DNA of 64,000 nucleotides, taken from contig NW_019091404.1 of the NCBI RefSeq assembly GCF_001949145.1, forward strand, positions 593,047 through 657,046. The letters are read 5' to 3'. Each line of letters opens with the position of its first letter. The first letter of the stretch is position 1. This DNA comes from Acanthaster planci. Lineage: Eukaryota > Echinodermata > Asteroidea > Valvatida > Acanthasteridae. A program made the translations under genes and the position numbers. The notes beneath the pieces were generated by a model, which was not told where the DNA came from, searched no databases, and saw only the letters and a list, made by a program, of their open reading frames with translations. This document shows, piece after piece, positions 34,175 to 44,052 of the stretch.

Positions 34175-34711
34175 GCAAACAAGACACTTCCAAGTAAGAT
34201 CGGGCCGTTAACAGTTACTTTTGAGGCTTCTTCCATAACTAGCCCACTCCTTATTGCTGGCATTGTGATAAGTGTTCTGGTCACAGTCTTCAGCTTCTGC
34301 GTTATTTTACTCTGCTTTCGCTACAGCCCACAATGTCTCTGCCAGATACGCATGTTTTTCAGCCGATCTGATACGCCTTTTCCTCAAAGTGATTCAAATA
34401 ATCTATCTGAGCTCCAAACAGGTAATCACCTGTATGAAACGTCGATAACTGGACCTCCTGCAGACGGTTTTCATGGAGGATCAGGTAACAATGTTCTGGC
34501 TGCTGAGAATCGGTCGTTGAACACTTCTGAAGTTGACCAAAATCTCACCTCCGTATCAGAGTGCGGCATGAGCCATGAGGGCGCGTTTTTCAAACTTAAC
34601 AAGAAAGACAATTCGAATTCGATGACTAAATCAGCTAATACTGACAGCTACATGGAGTTGAACCCGTCGAAACTTAACACGGATATGTACACAGAACTCA
34701 AACTCTAACTC
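34175..34711 (+). pseudogene. Receptor fragment: end of domain 2, TM and ITAM-like tail only
   Basis: Begins inside the codons for N-K-T-x-S-C-K-I-G-P-L-T-V and continues through TM and tail to a stop at 34709-34711, almost identical to 28219-28751 of R7. It keeps H-L-Y-E-T-S-I-T-G-P and S-Y-M-E-L, nine residues, Y-T-E-L. The conserved Cys codon before K-I-G-P has changed (TCATGT to CCAAGT). The frame is open for 147 codons from 34265, but the only start there is GTG and no leader precedes it. It is fused to 5'-flank DNA and is most simply the by-product of an unequal exchange. Use as a downstream exon for another gene is possible but unsupported. Confidence 0.85.
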
Positions 34712-35412
34712 TGAGGTCTTTGGTTTCTTCAAATCTTCTTTGTGCTGTCACGAAAGTTGAGGAAAAAGTGTTTCAAATTGTTTTCATGGATTTGAAATCT
34801 TGAAATAGGATGACAATTTGAAGGAAAATAATGAAGATGGAAAGCTTGCGGAAAATAATGCTTACCTTGGTACAGGAGGAAACGAAACAGATGCAAAGTA
34901 TACCTTTTCAAAATCGAAATAGAGAAAGGGTAATATGGTGTAGCTGTAAGAATACTCTTACTGGTGTGGTTTTAATTTGTTTAATGCTTCCTCAGACTGA
35001 ATGATAATTTCCTATTAATTTCCTATTATTTTAACATCGAGAATCTGTTATTATGTGATACTGAGTATGAGTTTAAAATTTATACTCCAAAGTGCTATGA
35101 TATTTGTTTTATCGATACTCTGTAGCAGTGATTACAATTAAATGAATTATGTCATGATAAGAATTAAACGTATAATGCCATGTTCTTAGAGAGACCTCAT
35201 TCCTAATGAAAGTGATGAAGAGAAACACTTGATAATACGTTAGACCTTAGTTGGCATTCGGAACCGCAATTGAGAATAAATAACGTATGAGGTCTTTTTA
35301 GGGAGTGTTAAAATCCAAGCCATTTTGTGTGCCCATTTCACTGATCGTACCCACGGGATATTTCACGTTTCCCTGCCTTGAAACTTTGGCACAGAAAGCG
35401 TGAGTACAGCTC
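34712..35412. other. 3' flank of the unit C fragment
   Basis: Near-copy of 28752-29470, with small indels (one of about 50 bp near 35230). It ends at GTACAGCTC at 35404-35412, the left border of element copy D. Confidence 0.5.
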
Positions 35413-36389
35413 AAATTGTTTGACGTCTTTATAAACTAAAGACATTAAACATTAAATTTTGAACACGCGGTGCGTTTAGACGTGAAGGTGTGCAATAGTG
35501 TTTATCATCGGGACGTTAAACGCCTGTTTAGAGCTGCTTAAAACGTGACTTGCACATTTTTCGCCAATACCTTTAGTGGCAATGAAATGTGCAAATCTCA
35601 TATTGTAAGCGGTTAATCTAGGCCGATATAACGTTAACTATACGGATGAAGAGTGGATTGTCACTTGATTATTACATCAAAAAAAAAAAAAAAAACCACG
35701 GTGTTTAGACGATATGTTCGGTTGTACTGCCGATCGTTTAAGGCATGACTAGGCGCATGCGCTGTATTTACACTCACGTGCATGCGCACTTCAATCTCTT
35801 TCCGCGTCCCCGGCACATCTGCTTGCTGTTGTTCGTTGCAAATGTAGAGAAATCGGACTGTTCAGAGTTGAATTTTATTCGATTCTTCTGCAGGTTCTTC
35901 CATATAACATGCATAGATAGTTCAGGATATCAGATATGGGTGAAAATTGTCTGAAAAATAAGGTTTGTCAGAAGTATGTCAACCATTTTTGTTCCCACTC
36001 TTCAAGTCACTGCGTATGACCTGGACACGAGTACATGTATGTCATCGTTGCCCATTAATGTGAAGTTGATAAACATTGCACCTTTCAGAAACGTCTAAAA
36101 GTGTAAAAAAAAAGTGTTACAGCCTGTACACATGTGTACAATGTAGGTGTTTGAGTGATAAACACACAAACGGCTTTGTAATTAACAAGCTTTTAAAAAC
36201 CATGTGCTAAACTCATCCATATGATTTAATCACAAACATACGTTGCAGCGTTTATTAATAAATAAATAAAATAGTGTGTTCAGCATATAAACATGTTGTA
36301 TGTGTTTATTTATAAGCGTGTCAAAATGTTTGATTAAACAGTGTTACAGATTTCTTGCGTTTAGAAGTTAAACGCTTGGGTTTTGCAGT
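35413..36389. mobile_element. CGTTTA-rich inserted element, copy D
   Basis: Third copy, bounded by GTACAGCTC (35404-35412) and GTACAGCTA (36390-36398). It contains a 17-base A run near 35681-35697 that is absent in copies A and B. It appears to have moved with its unit by segmental duplication, not by separate insertion, because the surrounding DNA is duplicated as well. Confidence 0.55.
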
Positions 36390-37484
36390 GTACAGCTAGC
36401 CATGCACGTCGGCACAGGCAGCGACTGAAATAAACAAAAGGTGCACCATCAACGGTGACATTCATATTTCCAGATTCGCGCAGCATGGTGGAACCCTGAA
36501 GCTGTGACAAGAATATACGCGTAGGTCAGCAGTGCGGCAAGTTTAATTTCAAACACAAAACAGGGCCATCACTCTGAAACTTGCCCATTCATACGCGCTG
36601 CTCTAAAGCACAAACTGAAATATGATTTTTGCCCTAACAAACCTGCCAGATGGGTGAATCTGAGGAAACCTTTTCAAATCAGTACTCAGTCGTCAACCTG
36701 ACACTGACGCTTTCAAGAACAAAATTACCCAATTATGAAAGAAAAACTTCAAAATACAGTATTACAGCAGTTCTTAAAACCCCAGCAGTCCTGAAAACCC
36801 CAGCAGTCCTGAATCCTCCGATTTCCCTGTATGATTTTATATACACCCTATAGGGGTTAGGGCCTAAAAGTTGGCAGTAATCCTGAGCGCATCAACATAT
36901 ATTATGTTATGTGAACGCGCACGTTTTATTGTGGAATTAGCAGAATAAGACCTGGGAAAATTTCTGCATGTAACATTGTTTGTGCATGTCACTTTTGTAG
37001 AGACTTTCCATCTATTCTGTTGTGTTATTCCTGGAGTTCACGTCTATACGGGTCACTTCATAATATGAAAAGTGAAAAAATCTAGTACTGGCTGTGTAGG
37101 AACAAATCGCTCAGTTTAACCAACTTGGTTATTTTGTACGTGTACGTGTGGTGTATGTATTGCAATCACAAGGTGAAAGCGTGGTTGACCATTTTGAAAA
37201 GCACAGCGGCCTAGATTGAGTTTGAACGAAGAAGCGCAACATTAACGTCCATTCTGTGTAAGTGCAGTGTCGTTGCTGAATGCTGGACATTCGACTAAAC
37301 CAACCATATTTAAACTTATGTCACATGCACAAACCGGATTTTTCAACAGGCACGCTGACTTGAAAAGCTTGGCAAGTTTTCAGAATACCTTGGCTTATTT
37401 GATCAGCTCCACCATTTGGGTAAAGGATCTACAGTGTACACCTGATGTGTTCAACACCTTACCTTTAGCTTTGTCGGCGTCATA

Positions 37485-38636
37485 ATGAAAACCCTCACGA
37501 GATTTGGTTGTTGTTTCTTGGTGTGGTGGCATCTCACTGCTGGTGTTTGTTGCCAACCTACTGTGAATCCCATGATGATTTCTCCAAAAGAACCAATAAA
37601 CGGTGAAAATGCTACACTGAAATGTACAGCAGGTGATTTTGATCCAGATCTTCACAGCTGGGTCTGGCAAAAAGGCGTAAATGAAACCTATTTTGATGTC
37701 ACTGCCAGTGACAGAATTCTTTTCAGCCCTGTGGAACATGCGTTTTTAACTTTTTATTCCCAAACTCTTACAATCGTCGGTCTGAAGGAGTCAGATGAAG
37801 CAACATATCTTTGCATTGTTGTTGAAAATAGCACTGGAACGTTTATCAATAACGGAGCTGGTGCTCTGTTTGTGACTTATCCTAGCGAATTTCCAGTTTG
37901 CTCTCCGGAAGGTCCGGCGGAAGTGATGATTGGCGACAGTCTTTCTTGTCGAACAGTAACTGATGAAAGGAGTCCTGAAGCAAGAGCTCCTGGCGACCCT
38001 AGCAGTCTTAAATCAGACTGGATTTTGAGTTCGCTTAATGACACCGAAACGGGATCCCAGTTGGAAAAGAAAGTGACATCGGTAGATGATGAACTCACGT
38101 TTTCCTGCTTCTCAATTTCAGAAAAAACGAACAAGACAGTTTCATGTAAGATCGGGCCGTTGACAGTTGTCAATCCACCTACAACAGGTTTATCCGTCCC
38201 TGCGATCGTGGGAATTGCAGCCGGCGGGCTACTTCTTCTGCTTCTCACGTGCGCCTTGTGCTGTGGTTGCAATCGGAAGCGATGTTTCCGACCGAAGTCA
38301 TACCTTCTCAACTTCACTGGCCTCTTTGGAATATCTTCGAAGCAAGATGATGCCGAAAGAAATCAGCAAGAACAGGAAATGGACGTCAACAACCTTGACC
38401 GGGGCAACGAACCCCCCATATCCCCTACAGGTGGCCAGACGATGTTTTCCTTTGAAGGAAGCGACGAGGAGAGCAACCTCCCACCACCGGTGAGCGAGCC
38501 GAACATTTACGTGGATCACGCCGTTCCCGGACCCTCAACGTCACAGTTCGTGCCGGACCCTTCAGAAAACTGGCACGAGATCGACCTGAAAGCTGAGTTG
38601 GCCCGGGCTTTGAGTGATGACGAAGAAGACGAGTAG
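37485..38636 (+). CDS. R9: R7-like ectodomain on a different, acidic tail
   Basis: Predicted type I receptor, 383 aa, ATG at 37485. Leader, V-like domain (C47, W-V-W, D-E-A-T-Y-L-C with C110) and four-Cys domain are near-identical to R7 and R8 up to S-C-K-I-G-P-L-T-V (about 38167). Similarity then stops within a few bases. The TM (about 239-262, Gly/Leu-rich) is followed by C-C-G-C-N-R-K-R-C and P-K-S-Y-L-L-N-F-T, related to the A-K-S-Y-[LI]-L-D segment of R2 and R5. The rest of the tail is unlike any neighbour: N-I-Y-V-D-H (Y342), several acidic stretches and a C-terminus D-D-E-E-D-E, with no ITIM, ITSM or ITAM-like pair. R7 and R9 thus resemble paired receptors: one binding surface with two outputs. 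R9 is the only complete open frame of the R7 ectodomain type besides R7. Confidence 0.9.
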   Translation: MKTLTRFGCCFLVWWHLTAGVCCQPTVNPMMISPKEPINGENATLKCTAGDFDPDLHSWVWQKGVNETYFDVTASDRILFSPVEHAFLTFYSQTLTIVGLKESDEATYLCIVVENSTGTFINNGAGALFVTYPSEFPVCSPEGPAEVMIGDSLSCRTVTDERSPEARAPGDPSSLKSDWILSSLNDTETGSQLEKKVTSVDDELTFSCFSISEKTNKTVSCKIGPLTVVNPPTTGLSVPAIVGIAAGGLLLLLLTCALCCGCNRKRCFRPKSYLLNFTGLFGISSKQDDAERNQQEQEMDVNNLDRGNEPPISPTGGQTMFSFEGSDEESNLPPPVSEPNIYVDHAVPGPSTSQFVPDPSENWHEIDLKAELARALSDDEEDE

Positions 38637-39318
38637 AAATACTAAAACATTTCAGCAACACATTTTTGGACAAGCTGAAAATCCTTAATGTCTAAGCTTT
38701 TGAATACATTCAATTACATTCAACTTTTACATGGAGGTAAGATCATGCATTAAAAAAGACCGAAAGAGCATATGATTGAGGTATAATTTTAGGCAGTTCT
38801 GATATGAGCTATAGTTTACCCGTTGTTCGGGATCTGTCAGACATTAGTAAGCAAATTACTAGACCAAACCTGTATTGGCCGCGAGACTATCACAAAATTG
38901 GGTATATGAATACCTAAACTCTTATGTCACACTGCAGCATGTGTGTATCAGATATATTACCAGTTACCCCAGATATCATAAAATGAAAGTATAAGAGGAT
39001 ATTGTAAAATTTTGACAAAGTTTGGTGCAAGGGGCTTTTTTCGAAAGTGTTAAAAAAAACTGAGCATGATATAAAGAAATCATTATGTTATCTAGTATCT
39101 ATTATTCACTTGGGAAAGATTAACAAAGACATATAAGCAAATAAATTTTAAAGCTCATTGGTATGAACGACATCCAGCTCTGAATCGTATTCATCTTGAT
39201 CTTGTCATTAGTCATATTTGCGTTGTGATTTTTGGTGATGAACCCCACTTTGTACTAAGATTGAACTTTTCAATCAAAATTGGCGTTTAGGTTGACACTG
39301 ATTTCGGCCTCTATTTAA

Positions 39319-39541
39319 GAATAAGCCGTTTATGAGTTAAATTTGAATAAAATATGGTACACTGAGATATATCTTATTGTATATAAACAACAATTTTAAT
39401 TCCCCAGACTAAAGACACCGTTGCTACACCTCCTGCCAGTGGCTTTAGTGTGGGGGATTCAAAGTGTTATATTCACTTGAATTCAAAGAACTCAGTGTAC
39501 CAGATTTCATTCAAATTTAATTCGCGAAAGGCTTATTGAAC
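39319..39541. mobile_element. Foldback (hairpin) element
   Basis: The left arm, starting GAATAAGCC at 39319, is the near-complement of the right arm ending GGCTTATTGAAC near 39541. The outer arms of about 48 bp pair at roughly nine positions in ten. Inner segments (ATTCCCCAGACTAAAGAC near 39400 against GGCTTTAGTGTGGGGGATTC near 39442) also pair, so almost the whole 223 bp can fold as one hairpin. It resembles a foldback MITE. Target duplication not established. Confidence 0.65.
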
Positions 39542-39691
39542 ATAAGCTTCTTCATGCCATTTTAAAGTGAAGGTTGATTAAGAGTCCAGTGCGATTATTT
39601 CCACATTATAGATTAAAAATCAATTTATGTCAGGGTGCATTCCGGGTAGGATTTAGTGAATTTGCAGATAACTGTGAGGACGTCACTTGTA

Positions 39692-39729
39692 AACACTCTG
39701 TAGGCATTGCAACACTCTGTAGGCATTGC
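39692..39729. repeat. Perfect 19-bp tandem duplication
   Basis: AACACTCTGTAGGCATTGC occurs twice back to back without a mismatch (39692-39710, 39711-39729). Small local slippage event; no functional role suggested. Confidence 0.8.
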
Positions 39730-42543
39730 ACTAGATATTTCTGATTTATTACCCGTTCTGCAGGTGTTATTGTTGTGTATATTTTTTGTAAGGATACAGC
39801 TATGACTATGAGAAATGCTAAATATAATTACTGATGTTTAGTTCGCAATGTGCGTTAACTTTAATATATATTGTTTAAATAATCCTGTTGTAAGAGTACT
39901 AGCTCGATTTTCATTTCTCTGTATTTTTAGTGGACACAACCCATAATTTTTGGATCTTACATACTCAGAAATATTTTACGAAACTATTTACAAATACTCT
40001 AACAATTATTGCGACAGTAGCTGTTTAATTTTGATAGTTTCAGTTGGTTATTAGGTAAATAAACTTACGTCAAAATCTGGAACATGCATCTCCATTTTGC
40101 TTGCAAATTTTGAAGGTACTTTTTTCTGTAAGACTTGGAGTTTTTTTTTCTAGCAAGAATCTGCAGCCCGTGTGTTTAATTTGGCTTTGTGCATGCCTGT
40201 CTTTTCTGCTGCATCTCATTATTTTTCATTGTAATTATCATCGTCACAGTGTCGTTATTTTTGTACCTGCAGCAAATAGATTTAAAAGTTAATACTCGAT
40301 TTAATAACTTGTTTCCTTATCGAAACTATTTTTGGGAAGATGCATACACTCATATGTTGATATAAACAGAGAATTATGTGAGGACGATCGACACAAGCAT
40401 TGTTTTGTACTGTAATGGAAATAATCACAAATCTGTTTATTTTGGATTTACTTCCTTATCCTTACATTTTAATATACGTGTGAGGGTTCTTAGTTCAAAC
40501 AACGTAAAATTCAAGTCTATTGTCATTTCGTCTGCAACCACACAATAGCCACGAATTCCCCCTTTCAAATGCAACTGCAGAATTGTAAAGCACCTGTGTC
40601 GGGTTTCAATACTTCGGTTCTCACGGAAAGAACTTTCGTAAACAGAATATTTCAAACGAGTTTAGTTGAGAGACTTTCTGTATGTTAGATATACAAACAA
40701 CCTGTCCTTCCAGGATTAGGGACTACCGAGCACTTCCCTGTTTGGTATTCAAAAGCACCGTCTTACAATTAAATACATTAAAATGGCAAGGTGTTTTGGC
40801 ACCTGTCTCCCCGCGAGGCCAAGTTGCATTTGTCACATCATGTCTGTGTTTGTCTCATGTCTCTCTTTAGGAAACACAAAAACAGAACAATAGCTTTGCA
40901 TGTACATGCAACACGGATGTCTGTTGATGTGTCAACAGTGAGACAACATTCCAAGTACAAAAAGCAAAGATCAAAACTGCTTGCGCCTTTTTTAGTTTGT
41001 CAAAAAAGATGATTTTGGAATGATCCTCAGGAAATTTTGATCGTCTCAATTGCAGTTGATGGTCTGCCGATTAAAAACGCGCGGTAGAGGCTTAGTCGGA
41101 ACTTTGGTTAGCACTGCCCAACAAAAGACCCCAAACAAACAAAATTCCCAAACATTACCATGAAAGACTGCTCTCCGAAATCCAGTACTTTATACCGACA
41201 AAGTCAATGAAGGATTGAGTTACATCATTTGCGAAAAAATAGACTTCGAATAAAAAACACTTCTTGAATGAGATTCGTTCCAGAACTCCAATAAGAATAA
41301 GAGGTATATTTTTTCCTTTTTCAGAACGAAGAGGTTGTAATGAAGATTTATCGTATGCCAGTGCGGCAGCATGCGCTGTATGCTCTTGAGGGAGAGCAGA
41401 CATAGAATTCATTGTATCAGTTTCACGGATAACAGTCAAATAGCGAAAGAAAACTTTAGAAGAGAGTTTCTAACCTAAAACCAATCTCAGTGAAATGTGA
41501 GCAAAAAGAACAGCAGAAAACGTCCGTGTTAACTGCCCGTACTTTGTATAATTTCAAATTTCGCTATTATTCTGATGTGTACATGTGGTACACTTTTTGT
41601 GCATGATTTAGTTGGACATTTATATAATGAAACAGAGGGCGGGCTTAACGGGAAACCATATTTTATAGCATAAGAACTAGCTGAATCACAGTGCGCACCA
41701 GTAAACACTCGTGTGACCTGTCAAAGAGAGACGAGGGCGCCTTTTGAAAATCAGCCCCCAGTTTCTGAAGTGATCAATTTGACTACAAGGGGATAAAGTG
41801 ATTAATTGCATCATTTGAGGCCCTCTCCGACAACGACTATTGGTTTCTTATTTGTTGAAAACTGGGTATTTGTTTGTGGTGGTGTTTCTGGAGGCTTGTG
41901 TTGCGTTGGTTTCTTGAGGTTTGAGGGTGTGCAACGTCGATACTTTTTAAGCCATCACATCGGAACAGCAAAACCACTTTCAAGACAAAAAATTATATTG
42001 TCACAAAAGTGAGTTGACCTTCAAAGTGCATTATACTCCTCTTTTATATTGTATTTGTTTTGTTTTTCTTTCCAAAACTTTATCCACTTGATGAAACACA
42101 TTGCTTGTCAGACATGTTATAGTGCGAATCTCAGTGTCCAACGCTCAAAACTGTCAGCCATTTCAAATGAAAAGATGCCTGCCCTCTTTGCAAGTAAAAG
42201 ATACGGTAGTGCTTGCCCAAGCGTTTCGAATTTCAGTGTGAATACAATGGAAAGTAGGTGCGCCAATTTTGTAAAGTCTGTACGCCAGTGTTGGGGATTA
42301 AAATGGCATTGGGGGTCATGCATGGTGCCCCTGAAAATGGCAACGTTTGTCTTTTTATTTTGAACTTTCAGCTATTTAAGTGAGGCGAAACCTTTGGCGT
42401 TCCTGTTTGGTTCAGCTGGATTGGGTTGCAAAATGTGCACAGACCAGGTAGATTGGCGACTTGGATACTTGGAACGCGAAGAGAGCTGACGGAAACCACG
42501 ATGACAATTGGAGTCGGCTATAGTGACTAAGCGTTATGTAGAC

Positions 42544-42550
42544 TATAAAA
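42544..42550 (+). promoter_or_regulatory. TATA box of R10
   Basis: TATAAAA 128 bp before the R10 ATG. Transcription starting about 30 bp downstream would give a 5' UTR of roughly 100 nt. Together with the short 3' UTR this fits a compact, possibly intron-free transcription unit. Confidence 0.55.
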
Positions 42551-42671
42551 TGTAGGTGGCTTTACAGATTCCTCGTGAGCCTTCTTAGTCAGTCGACTTG
42601 AAAAAGTGTTAACAGGCTGTATCCCTCGCACGGAAAACTAACTGCATCACTGAATTGTTGATTGGAAAAAA

Positions 42672-43775
42672 ATGATGACTGTGGACTTTGCGGAGCTGTC
42701 CGTACTGGTAATTGTGTGTCTGTGTCACACCACCGGCACAGCTGAGGCTGAAACGGTTTCACTGTCCGTAGTCGATGGATCGCTGTCAGATCTTTCGGAA
42801 TTGGAGGAGGGAGACCATGTCACCCTACGGTGCGAGGTCACCGGTCTCACAATGTCCTCGGACTCCTTGGTTTCCTGGCAGCATGGGTCAGAAGTGGTAA
42901 GCTGGAACGGGACTTTGAGGGAGCCGTACGCCGGTCCACGCTTCACTGTTGAGGTGCAAACTATGCTGGACCGGGGCGACATCGGCCTGCAAGTTAGCAC
43001 CCACGAACTGACCATATCTGAGCTCAAGCCAGCAGACGCCGGTGGCTATTCCTGTGTCGTCTTCACCCCAGATCCGGTAAACAATTCGACGTTCACCGAA
43101 GTGACAAACAAAACGGTGGCTTTGACAGTTGCTTACTTTCCGGACGAGACCAACCCCGTGTGTTCTCCCAACGGACCGGTCGATGTATACTACGGAGACA
43201 AGTTGCGTTTCAGTTGTTCTACGGATAAGGGTAGTCCCATGGTGAAGGTGACCATAGTCGGTATTACGGACTCCTTCCCAGGACCTTGGTCAACCATTCA
43301 GGGAGCGAATACCGTATCTCAAGAGTTCCTTTTGAACGAGGTGACTCCTATCAATAACGGCTTGCTGTTCAACTGTACGATCAGCAGCCTCCGGTTCCCG
43401 ATGGTCAGCCGATCATGTCGGCTAGGTCCCTTGAATGTCGTCAAGAGGCCAATTATGACGTCGGTCCCTATCACCAACAACACTCCCCGACCAGGCGATC
43501 CCATCGGGCCCCAGTCTTCACTCGACCCGCCCGAGGCTCCCGAAGACCCGGCTTGTAGGGGATGGCTGATTGCCTTCATAGTTGCCGCTGCGGTGGCCAC
43601 TCTGTCCATCATATTTAACGTCGTGTTATTGACAGTACGGGAGATGAGGAGAGACCGGAAGAAAACACAGAAGGAACAACCGAAGGACATAAATCTTGAG
43701 GACGTGCCCGCCACCCACGAGAGGAAGGTCAGCTTAGAAGCAACCAACTCCAGCCAAGATCTGAGTTCAGACTGA
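42672..43775 (+). CDS. R10: two-Ig-domain receptor, subfamily II, no tyrosine motif
   Basis: Predicted type I membrane protein of 367 aa; ATG at 42672 (another at 42675) before a hydrophobic leader. V-like domain: C54, V-S-W-Q-H-G, A-D-A-G-G-Y-S-C with C128. The second domain has the family's four Cys in the subfamily II form: N-P-V-C-S-P, F-S-C-S-T-D-K-G, F-N-C-T-I-S-S, and S-C-R-L-G-P-L. A short Pro-rich stalk (about 265-295) leads to a transmembrane helix at about 298-322. The tail of about 45 aa is basic then acidic and has no tyrosine, so signalling would need a partner or be absent. R11 and R12 share W-Q-H-G or W-Q-Y-D, the F-P-x3-[NS]-P-[VT]-C start of domain 2 and the [FC]-x-C-x-I-[SA]-S motif. 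AATAAA occurs three times within 100 bp of the stop. Confidence 0.9.
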   Translation: MMTVDFAELSVLVIVCLCHTTGTAEAETVSLSVVDGSLSDLSELEEGDHVTLRCEVTGLTMSSDSLVSWQHGSEVVSWNGTLREPYAGPRFTVEVQTMLDRGDIGLQVSTHELTISELKPADAGGYSCVVFTPDPVNNSTFTEVTNKTVALTVAYFPDETNPVCSPNGPVDVYYGDKLRFSCSTDKGSPMVKVTIVGITDSFPGPWSTIQGANTVSQEFLLNEVTPINNGLLFNCTISSLRFPMVSRSCRLGPLNVVKRPIMTSVPITNNTPRPGDPIGPQSSLDPPEAPEDPACRGWLIAFIVAAAVATLSIIFNVVLLTVREMRRDRKKTQKEQPKDINLEDVPATHERKVSLEATNSSQDLSSD

Positions 43776-43846
43776 GCAACAACGGCAACAGACTCATCTG
43801 GAACAGCGGTACAAAACTGGACAATTGGTAGATGCCACTGAATTGT

Positions 43847-43871
43847 AATAAATGCAATAAATTGCAATAAA
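43847..43871 (+). terminator. Cluster of three polyadenylation signals, R10
   Basis: AATAAA at 43847-43852, 43856-43861 and 43866-43871, only 72-96 bp after the R10 stop. The clustering and position support a very short 3' UTR. Confidence 0.65.
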
Positions 43872-44052
43872 TGTAGTTTAGTAATCAAACTTATCATTTA
43901 CTTTTACTTCTGTAATGAGGCCAACATTTCTTCCCAACTCTGCAAGGCTGTGGTCCGTGCTTGTGGTTAATATAAAATAAAATTGAGAAGCCTTTGCTGT
44001 TATCCTTATTGGCAAGATGGTACCGTGATTGTGCGCTGTTTTATTTGTCGGT

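Larger units (their letters stand above)
25608..38640 (+). repeat. Tandem-duplicated receptor block (four units)
   Basis: Units of about 4 kb: A (about 25608-29510, gene R7), B (about 29460-33660, gene R8), C (about 33660-35400, tail fragment only) and D (about 35400-38640, gene R9). The roughly 2 kb 5' flanks of R7, R8 and R9 are near-identical apart from small indels: B lacks a short segment present at 26910 and 36842, and D has a duplicated 16-bp segment near 36780-36810. The 3' flanks of R7 and of the C fragment are also near-identical, whereas that of R8 has diverged. C lacks the CGTTTA element and most of the gene. Confidence 0.85.
38637..42671. other. Intergenic region R9-R10
   Basis: About 4 kb at the boundary between the two receptor subfamilies. 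It contains a foldback element (39319-39541), a 19-bp tandem duplication (39692-39729) and the R10 TATA box (42544), all listed. Open frames of 60-105 codons show no domain or leader. No gene recognised. Confidence 0.45.

Noticed and set aside
35681-35697. Run of A bases as evidence of retroposition
   Set aside because: It replaces a sequence present in copies A and B at the same place inside a duplicated unit, so it is local expansion and not a poly-A tail of an insertion.
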